DNA of 64,000 nucleotides from Cristatella mucedo. Its lineage: Eukaryota > Bryozoa > Phylactolaemata > Cristatellidae. The stretch covers positions 5,056,501 to 5,120,500 of the forward strand of contig WPIO01000017.1 of the NCBI GenBank assembly GCA_009760855.2. Reading direction: 5' to 3'. Below are positions 58,801 to 64,000 of the stretch, piece by piece. Under the pieces are notes generated by a model. That model was not told the origin of the DNA. It was given only the letters and a program-made list of their open reading frames with translations, and made no database searches. A program made the position numbers and the translations under genes. Position 1 is the first letter of the stretch. Every line of letters starts with the position of its first letter.

Positions 58801-61800
58801 CAGTGTGATTCAGAGATTGGAAAGGCTGACTCTCAAAATTGGCTCTGCCAGCATATCTCCTGTTGCATTAGCTCGAAATCTAGGTGTCATATTCCAAAGC
58901 GACCACTCGTTAGACGACCACATCAGCTCCACGGTCAAATCTGCCTATTTTCAGCTTCATGACATTGCTAAAATTCGGGCTTGTTTAGATAAGAATACCA
59001 CGTCCAAGTTGGTCCATGCATTCGTGACATCCGGTCTCGAATTCTGCAACTCACTGCTTACTGGCATACCAGCATGTGCGATCAGGCGATTGCAGCTGGT
59101 GCAAAACTCTGCAGCTAGGCTTGTCTGTCGTGAGCATCGCAGTTGCCACATTACTCCACTTCTCGCCGACCTGCACTGGCTACCAGTCAAGCAACGGATT
59201 GACTTCAAGGTTTTGTCGCTCACTTTTAGGTCCCTTCATTCTATGGCTCCAGCCTATCTCTCCGACATACTCCCCCATCAGGCCAAGCATCGTACCACCC
59301 GCTTTTCGGAATCCAACAGTCTAGAAATACCTCGTGCAAACCTTAAATCCTTTGGAGACCGTGCATTTAGTTCGTATGCTCCCAAAGCCTGGAACTCCCT
59401 CCCGACTTGCGTCAGAACATCCCCTGACCTGACCATATTTAAAAAGAACTTGAAAACACACCTATTTATGACAGCATATAGTGGGTCCCTGTGATTCGTC
59501 CTTGATGTGCTTATGCGTGCTGACACTGTGCATGCTGCCACTAACCACATTTGCATGCTGACCCTGTGCATGTCACCCCTAACCATATTATTCATTTTGT
59601 TTGTTTTTCAAGCATGATTTTACTTACTATTCAATTGCATATCACTTTGCAGCAAATGTAAAGCGCCTAGAAAGAGATTAAGTTCTCTGAGGGCGCTTTA
59701 TCAAGTGCAACATTATTATTATTATGCCTAGACACCGTGAGTATTCCTGCCCCGTGATTACTTTGTTCATCGTCGACCATTTTTTTTTTAACGTCGACCA
59801 TTTTGACTAATGCTGACCATTTTGCTTTGTTTCCTGTGACTATGTGAACTGTTCAGGCTGCTCTCAGGAGTGAGCCAACAGTGTCTACAGCCTATGTTGA
59901 TGGCGATTGGTTGGCCTGTCAGAAATTCCACTCTGCCGTTAAGCCATATTACAGCAGTCTGTCGACAAGAGCTGGGAACACGTGATGAATGCCTCCTTTT
60001 GCGCACGACTAACCTCGTGCTCACTTCTCTTCGTGCTGAACCTCCTTCAGGGATCTGCTCTCACATGAGCTTTTTGATAGGCATCTCGGCATAGATAAGA
60101 CGAAAGCCCATTCTAGGAGCTACATCTATTGGCCGGGCATAGCATAGTATAGGATCGATTGACCTGGGCTGCCCATATCGTAAAAATAAGCAGACATTCA
60201 TCCCTAGCAACCTCACATTAATGGAGTGACCCCCCCCCCCCTTGTGACCCAGAAAGGGCATTTATGTCGTCATTGCCGAATCTCTTCACAACAGCCATTT
60301 CCCAAAGTGGCCAATGTGTTCTCGAAGTGTTTTGCACCTGAAGGAGGCAACTTCTGGCAACACACTGTGTGGACACTCTACTCGATCGGTATTCCGGGTA
60401 ATTGTCTTCGGCAATGAGGGCGAGCACACTTTAAACCGAGCTTCACTGCTAGTAGCTTAAGCGATTTGCTGCAGTGCTTTGAGCGATTCTGTTGAAATAC
60501 GGCTGCTTTGAAAATGCCAGTACCACTACCGGCTCCTCTCCATCGTAGTTATTGATCTGTCGAAACTTGCAAACATGCCTGGACCTGCTTCACCCTGCCG
60601 TTATGGGACCTGCCATTCAATAATCTGCAAGCGCAGCTTATCAGGCACACGATCCGAGACCTGTTGGTTTACAGAGATTACTGAAAGATACCTGTGATAT
60701 GGTCGCATTGAGCCATAAGGACAGCTGTAGTGATTTGCTGGGTACGGTGCTGGCAGCTGTAGCCTCTGCTGGTCTCCTCTGGTGGTTTGTCTTGGGGGCT
60801 GTGCTGCCCTATCTCAAAACAGTGGAACTTCGGTGCCGGACACGGACCTGTTTACTTCGATGAGATGGCTCCACTTGAGTTCCGTATTATTACTCAAGTC
60901 GCCTGTTTTGGGTGTGAATACCTAAGTCAGTTGCCACTTTTTTGTCATGCTTTGCAGCTAGGGCTTGGTGATTGGTTGGGTAGAAGGAGATGATACCGAC
61001 AACCCGGTTGCCATCGAAGCCAGCTTAGTTAGGGTTCGAGCCATTATGCCATACCGGTCGTTATGCTGTGCCGGATGACCTGGACAGCACCCAAGTAGGC
61101 CATTAGAGGAAGTGGAAGCAGTCCCAGCAAGAGCAGGAGCCTGCGAGAATGATACTAGCTGATTCAGCAGCTTCTTTTTATATAGCAACATAAGAGCCTT
61201 GACGGCTATCACCACCACTGCAGCAGCATTAAAGGATCACCCACCGCAGGATTCGAACCCACGACATCGGGACCGAGGTCATGAAAAGCAAGCGCCTTAC
61301 CTAGTGTGCTACCAGGGCTCACCCAGGTGCTTCAGCTCATACAAAAGCTGGAGGAATCACCACTCTGAGGAGGGCAAGTGCTGGAATGAAGGGCGAAGGG
61401 CATAAGTGTAGAGCAATATCTCGGCAGTAAGCACAGCACCACCTCACTGTCTCATTCTGGTAAGAATTAGGTGTCATTAGTGTCATTTGTCATTGTCATT
61501 GGTGTCATTGTCATGGCAAGATTTCGTGGCTGAGCTAGCCAATAGCAGTGGCGGTGCAGCTGGGACGTTCGGCTTGCTGTGGCTCGGGCTCGTGGCAGCT
61601 ATCCAGGCGCCAGGCAGCGAAGCTGTATATTAATAATAATAATAAGAATAATACACTTGATAAAGCACACTCAGAGAACTCAATCTCTTTCTAGGCGCTC
61701 TACATTTGCTACAAAGGAAACACGCTCGAATGGTGAGTGGTATCATGCTTGATAAACAACATGAATAACATGGTTAGGGGTGATATGCACAGAGTCAGCA

Positions 61801-63622
61801 TGCAAGTGTGGTTAGTGGCAGCATTCACAGTGTCAGCACGCGTAGGCACATAAAGGACGAATAACACGGACCCACTAAATGCTGTCATAAATAGATGCGT
61901 TTTTAGTTTCTTTTTAAATGTGGTCAAATCAAGGGATGTTGTGACGCAAGTCGGGAATGAGTTCCAGGTTTTGGGAACATCCGAACTAAAAGCACGGCCT
62001 CGAAAGGATTTGAGGTTTGTACGAGGTATAGGGAGCTGATGTGGTCGTCTAACGAAAGGTCACTTTGGAACATGACACCCAGATTTCGTGCAGAGTCGGC
62101 AGGAGATATGCAGGCAAAGCCAATTCTGAGGGTTTGCCTTTCCAATTTCTGAATCACAATTGGTTTGCCCATAACTAGTAAGTTAGTTTTATCGTCATTC
62201 AATTTAAGAAATTTTGCTGCCATCCATGTGCGGATGTCATCAATATATGCAGCAAGGGAGTTGAGAGAATTCGACGTGCTCGAGGGCTGTGAGGGATCAA
62301 AGCAAAGGCACAACTGAGTGTCATCTGCATAGAAGTGAAAGCCTAGATTGTGCTTGGCAATCACATCAGCAAGAGGGAGAGAATAAACCGTGAGAAGAAC
62401 CGGACCAGGCGCGGTGCCTTGGGGTACACTATATTTCAGAGGTACGGATTATCTTTGTCCATTCACAGTATCTTGCATCGCAGAGCGACATCCATGTCCG
62501 GGATGATTCCGATTGTTGAATGTAGTTTAATGGCTGACATTCTGCTGCAGTTCGGTGGTAGGGACTGCCGGCTGGGCCTGGTCCGCCTTTTGATCCAACC
62601 CCAACAATGATATACCGAGTAGCTCGGCTCCTGACATAATGGAATGTGGCCATCCGGGGAGAGATCGAGGATTTCCACCTCATTTGCAGGATGCTGGGTG
62701 CAGTGATAAGTAGAAGCACTTTCCAAATCCTTGCTGCATCGAGTGCTGCACATTATTCTTACAGAGCTTGCTTAGCAAACAGCTCTGCTAGTTTAGTCGT
62801 GCACAGAGGTAGACGTTTCTCGGTAAGTATCCGAGTTGTGTCACTTAAATCTTTATTGACACCATCTGAAGTTGAGGACCGAGGAAAGTAAAAGTCGTTT
62901 CCACTCGTTTTTCTTGCTGCCGAGCAGTCCCTCGTGCTTGTGCCATGCAGTTACAAGTGTGCCGCTGTGCACGTGAAGCCTGCACTCACAGAAATCAGTA
63001 TGATGGGCTCATCCACTGCATTTTAAGTGCCAGTGTAAAACAATAAGCAAGAATGAGCGAGCCGTCACCCAGACTCCCGGCCACTCGACCTAGCCATCGC
63101 GGCAAGCCTGTTAAGCCGGGGATTTCCCGTACAAGTGCTTCAGCCAGCTGTGCTCCAGCCGCTATTTCAGAGCTCACTCACTCGCAGATCCGCTCCAGCT
63201 CTAATGGCAGATCGTATGGCACTGAAGCCACTCTTTCCTTTATCGCTTCGAGACGGTCGGTCGGTCGTACCTCGTGCCGTTGCAGACTGCGGCCGTCGCT
63301 TCGCTTTGTCAACTGGAACAGCGAAGGCTGGAAGACCGGCCTGTGCTCCGTGCCGCCGGTTGCCGGACCGCCGTTCTCGCTGCTCACGCTGGCCAACAAC
63401 GCCTGCGTCCGCCATACGTTCGGTGACCTGGAGAGGCGGTTCCGGCTGCTGTACAAAAGGCGCGCACACTTGCATCACTACGCAGGGGTGGCCGGAATGG
63501 ATGTGGCGGCTGCGTTCGAGGAGAGTCTCGAGTCGCTGTGCACGCTGCGTGGCGAGTACGAGAGGCTGGAGCTCGAGGCCGGCCAGCCGCCGCCGCCGGT
63601 GCCCCGGCTGCGGCCTCTCTGA
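46537..63622 (+). CDS. TUBE1: Epsilon-tubulin, 4 exons, 484 aa
   Basis: Epsilon-tubulin is a centriolar tubulin needed for triplet microtubules and subdistal appendages. Exons 46537-46855, 49900-50104, 55357-55950 and 63286-63622 join to 485 codons in frame; vertebrate TUBE1 is about 475 aa. Exon 1: MTESIVIQVGQCGNQIG, FWDLALREHA, SSFFRNVDTR, VDMEEGVVNE. Exon 2: GSGNNWATGH and the tubulin signature GGGTGSG (residues 151-157). Exon 3: SEDDDVITSPYNSVLAM, an expanded Ala/Ser insert, FDEMNNIVASLLLNMTSSAR, SLNVDLNEITMNLVPFP and YLACALMVRG. Exon 4: RPSLRFVNWNSEGWKTGLCS and RAHLHHY. SSFFRNV, VDMEEGVVNE and DDVITSPYNS separate it from alpha, beta, gamma and delta tubulins. The gene implies a centriole- or cilium-bearing organism. 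Introns are 3.0, 5.3 and 7.3 kb and rich in LINEs. Confidence 0.97.
47175..47345 (-). repeat. Diverged tRNA-derived SINE
   Basis: The minus strand shows ATCGGTGTCTTAGCTAAGGGG, GGATCGTGGGATCGCGTCC (degraded B-box), and the GGCTCCTCTGCCGCTAAATAAATG body end. Confidence 0.65.
47755..48090 (+). mobile_element. LINE family A-like RT remnant
   Basis: The plus strand carries KFQEQFQPGFKRNPSTETAL and MVLLDVSAVF, then the frame of LERLSATIGL appears after a shift. Closest to the subfamily at 26.4 kb. Confidence 0.75.
48098..48630 (-). mobile_element. LINE family B copy with nested SINE
   Basis: The 3' tail (48098-48150) and the C-terminal coding part (48316-48630; MATEACALQVLDRGTRYHNS is the shifted frame of the [15 protein letters not shown] region) flank a SINE. 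Confidence 0.82.
48160..48315 (-). repeat. tRNA-derived SINE inside LINE B
   Basis: The minus strand shows GTGAGCCGTATTGGCTAACTAGG (A-box), GTGGGTTCGAATCC (B-box), CTCTTCTGTCGCCATACAAA and GCTGTTAAATCAACTAGTAT plus TTTA repeats. Confidence 0.87.
49125..49215 (-). mobile_element. Old LINE family A 3' end
   Basis: A TAATAATAATAA tail followed by a diverged hairpin box (CTTCTAGGCTCCTGGCATTTGC). Confidence 0.5.
49900..50104 (+). CDS. TUBE1: TUBE1 exon 2
   Basis: Acceptor GATTGCAG, donor TACAA/GTATGT. GGGTGSG glycine loop and LQCFFLLHSM. Confidence 0.97.
50353..50486. repeat. 67-bp tandem duplication
   Basis: Two 67-bp units at 50353-50419 and 50420-50486, each starting GACTTTCCTCCTGACC, with few differences. 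Within each unit CTTTCCTCCT itself occurs twice. Confidence 0.92.
50590..51055 (+). mobile_element. LINE family A copy with C-terminal deletion
   Basis: Encodes [40 protein letters not shown] and SLHSLAPAYLSDILLHQAKH, then breaks in the LVQTSNPF region and joins the 3' terminus. Confidence 0.85.
51024..51261. repeat. About 119-bp tandem duplication at a LINE end
   Basis: Units start at 51024 and 51143 with GATTTTGTTCTTTTA and both include the ATTATCGTGTTATTTCC and CCCTATGGGCATAAGCTC segments. The unit begins inside the 3' terminus of the adjacent LINE A copy and extends into its flank. Confidence 0.9.
51850..55345 (+). mobile_element. LINE family A, longest copy (CR1/L2-like), near full length
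   Basis: It carries an APE-type endonuclease (LNACLWNPCSM, LLALTETWLKS, VYRPPGTKSS, VMGDFSIHFDN, THIKGHTLDQIF, CLSDHMQISF), a linker, then reverse transcriptase ([77 protein letters not shown]) and the C-terminal domain. The 3' UTR contains CATGCTGACCCTGTGCATG, the GCAAATGTAAAGCGCC hairpin and an ATT tail. The 5' boundary is uncertain. Clade placement (CR1/L2/Rex1 group) rests on the endonuclease and C-terminal motifs. It lies in TUBE1 intron 2 in the same orientation as the gene. Confidence 0.92.
51908..55104 (+). pseudogene. LINE A endonuclease-reverse transcriptase ORF, frameshifted
   Basis: One ancestral frame is now three: 51908-53536 (endonuclease and linker), about 53520-53810 (RT fingers) and 53821-55104 (RT palm to C-terminus). 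The shifts fall near 53520 and 53800, and a further one near 55075 replaces the usual C-terminal residues. The catalytic FYADD seen in sister copies is FSADD here; the two Asp residues are intact. The copy is therefore no longer autonomous. The rest of the frame is clean, so inactivation is recent. Confidence 0.88.
55357..55950 (+). CDS. TUBE1: TUBE1 exon 3
   Basis: Acceptor TATTATTACAG, donor GATAG/GTACGT. The acceptor lies 26 bases after the end of a LINE 3' terminus, and those bases look like the LINE's ATT tail. Confidence 0.96.
56220..56394 (-). repeat. tRNA-derived SINE
   Basis: The minus strand shows GTGAGCCGCGATGGCACACTAGG, ATCGAATCC (B-box), CTCTTCTGTCGCTACAGAAA and GCTGTTGAATCAGCTGGTGT. 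Confidence 0.87.
57240..57510 (-). pseudogene. Tc1/mariner-like transposase fragment
   Basis: The minus strand encodes SWPSQSHDLSPIEHLRNVRG, matching the W-P-x-x-S-x-D-L-x-P-I-E-H motif around the last catalytic acidic residue of Tc1-type DDE transposases, then TREELFSRLQCHWGNIL in a shifted frame. Only the C-terminal end is present and it is frame-broken. Confidence 0.7.
57952..58093 (+). repeat. Diverged tRNA-derived SINE
   Basis: GGTCGTGGGTTCAGGTCC (degraded B-box), TTTATTGCCCACTGCAAGC and CTCTTCTGCTGCCATAAAAA follow the family order. Confidence 0.6.
58779..59731 (+). mobile_element. LINE family A, 5'-truncated young copy
   Basis: Starts at the VMGKPSVIQRLERLTLKIGS region and runs unbroken to the natural C-terminus (KTHLFMTAYSGSL and stop at 59494), then the full 3' UTR, hairpin and ATT tail. 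By eye it is nearly identical to 54404-55340. TTATGGGCAAAC occurs just upstream, duplicating element sequence at the 5' junction. Confidence 0.92.
59860..60140 (+). pseudogene. Ty3/gypsy-like pol remnant (integrase zinc-binding region)
   Basis: The plus-strand frames give ELGTRDECLLLRTTNLVLTS then, after a frame change, HELFDRHLGIDKTKAHSRSY and IYWPGIA. The H-x-G-I-x-K-T-x-x-R-x-x-x-Y-W-P-G pattern is typical of retrotransposon integrase N-termini. Stops and a frameshift show decay. No LTRs were seen. Confidence 0.7.
61152..61323 (-). repeat. tRNA-derived SINE
   Basis: The minus strand shows GTGAGCCCTGGTAGCACACTAGG, GTGGGTTCGAATCC (B-box), CTCTTATGTTGCTATATAAA and GCTGCTGAATCAGCTAGTAT. Confidence 0.88.
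61634..62437 (-). mobile_element. LINE family A copy with internal deletion
   Basis: The minus strand runs from the LKYSVPQGTAPGPVLLTVYS region through [20 protein letters not shown] and [14 protein letters not shown] to SLDDHISS, then jumps over about 0.4 kb to the LVQTSNPF/PRTNLKSF region and on to the 3' UTR and (TAA)n. YADD is intact here. Confidence 0.88.
63286..63622 (+). CDS. TUBE1: TUBE1 exon 4 with stop
   Basis: Acceptor GCCGTTGCAG; 112 codons ending PPPPVPRLRPL then TGA. C-terminal helices, unusually GC-rich. Confidence 0.96.
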
Positions 63623-64000
63623 GCCTTGGAGCCGTCCAGCTCGCTGCCGTTCGGCAGAGCCGTGTGCCAGCCGTCCAGGAAAAACCGTGCTGCCACGTTG
63701 CCGGTCTACTTATGCTGACGTGCTGTTGCCGCCGCCGCTGCTGCTGCGACACCAGAGCGTGTGCTGCTGCGACACCAGAGCGTGGTGGCTGCAGACTCGA
63801 CGCTCACACCACGCCTATTTCTATTTCCTCGAGGCAGCTTGTGCGCAAGAAGCAGTGACGGCTTTTGCAGCTCGATCGTTAAAAACCACAATCGCCTCTG
63901 CTAAGCGATAATCAACAGCTTGGTTATTGATATATCCGAGCGTCGTGGTTTATGCCGCCTGTGTGCGTGCATTCTCTTTATAGGTGATATTTTCGTGGCA
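63623..64000. other. TUBE1 3' flank
   Basis: GC-rich immediately after the stop, with a CTGCTGCGACACCAGAGCGT tandem pair near 63740-63780, then AT-rich. No AATAAA was seen before the window ends, and no further gene. Confidence 0.5.

Larger units (their letters stand above)
55951..63285. other. TUBE1 intron 3
   Basis: 7.3 kb with three SINEs, two LINE A copies, a Tc1-like and a Ty3/gypsy-like remnant (separate entries). 56395-57239, 58094-58778, 60141-61151 and 62438-63285 show nothing recognisable. Confidence 0.7.

Noticed and set aside
63135-63911. 258-codon plus-strand open frame
   Set aside because: A shifted frame over GC-rich TUBE1 exon 4; the true frame ends at 63622.

Overview
This is eukaryotic, almost certainly animal, DNA. 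Genes are split by many GT-AG introns and most of the window is intron, LINE and SINE copies and microsatellites. The five genes are animal-type proteins, and the CR1/L2-like LINEs, tRNA-derived SINEs and an invertebrate multicopy protein remnant suggest an invertebrate metazoan. I cannot name the phylum from sequence alone. The single-copy genes were rebuilt by joining exons by hand; every junction preserves reading frame and family alignment.

Layout, left to right. (1) AARSD1 (minus, about 3.2-10.5 kb): the first three exons of the alanyl-tRNA editing protein, including an 18-bp micro-exon; the rest lies left of the window. Its 6.8-kb first intron holds a broken invertebrate repeat protein split by a LINE, and a frameshifted duplicate of a MINDY4 exon. 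(2) MINDY4-like gene (plus, 12.2-24.5 kb): 17 exons, 680 aa, LisH domain plus MINDY deubiquitinase fold, but all three expected catalytic residues are replaced and one intron is GC-AG. (3) C19orf53 homologue (minus, 25.5-28.6 kb): 3 exons, 89 aa, convergent with MINDY4. (4) RAB35 (minus, 32.9-46.2 kb): 6 exons, 201 aa, complete. (5) TUBE1, epsilon-tubulin (plus, 46.5-63.6 kb): 4 exons, 484 aa, complete, head-to-head with RAB35 across a 354-bp shared promoter interval.

Mobile DNA. LINE family A (CR1/L2-like: APE endonuclease, RT, 3' hairpin and ATT-repeat tail) has about 15 pieces; the longest (about 51.85-55.35 kb) ends directly against the 3' splice site of TUBE1 exon 3. LINE family B (related C-terminal domain, ACATT-type tail) has about 10 pieces. 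A tRNA-derived SINE with A-box and B-box has 6-8 copies. Single remnants of a Ty3/gypsy-like pol gene and a Tc1/mariner-like transposase are also present.

The genes are unrelated in function (tRNA editing, ubiquitin, a small basic protein, membrane traffic, centriole), so there is no operon-like logic. The most notable features are the intact but catalytically dead MINDY4 homologue, its duplicated exon in the neighbouring gene, and the LINE that now supplies the splice-acceptor context of a TUBE1 exon.
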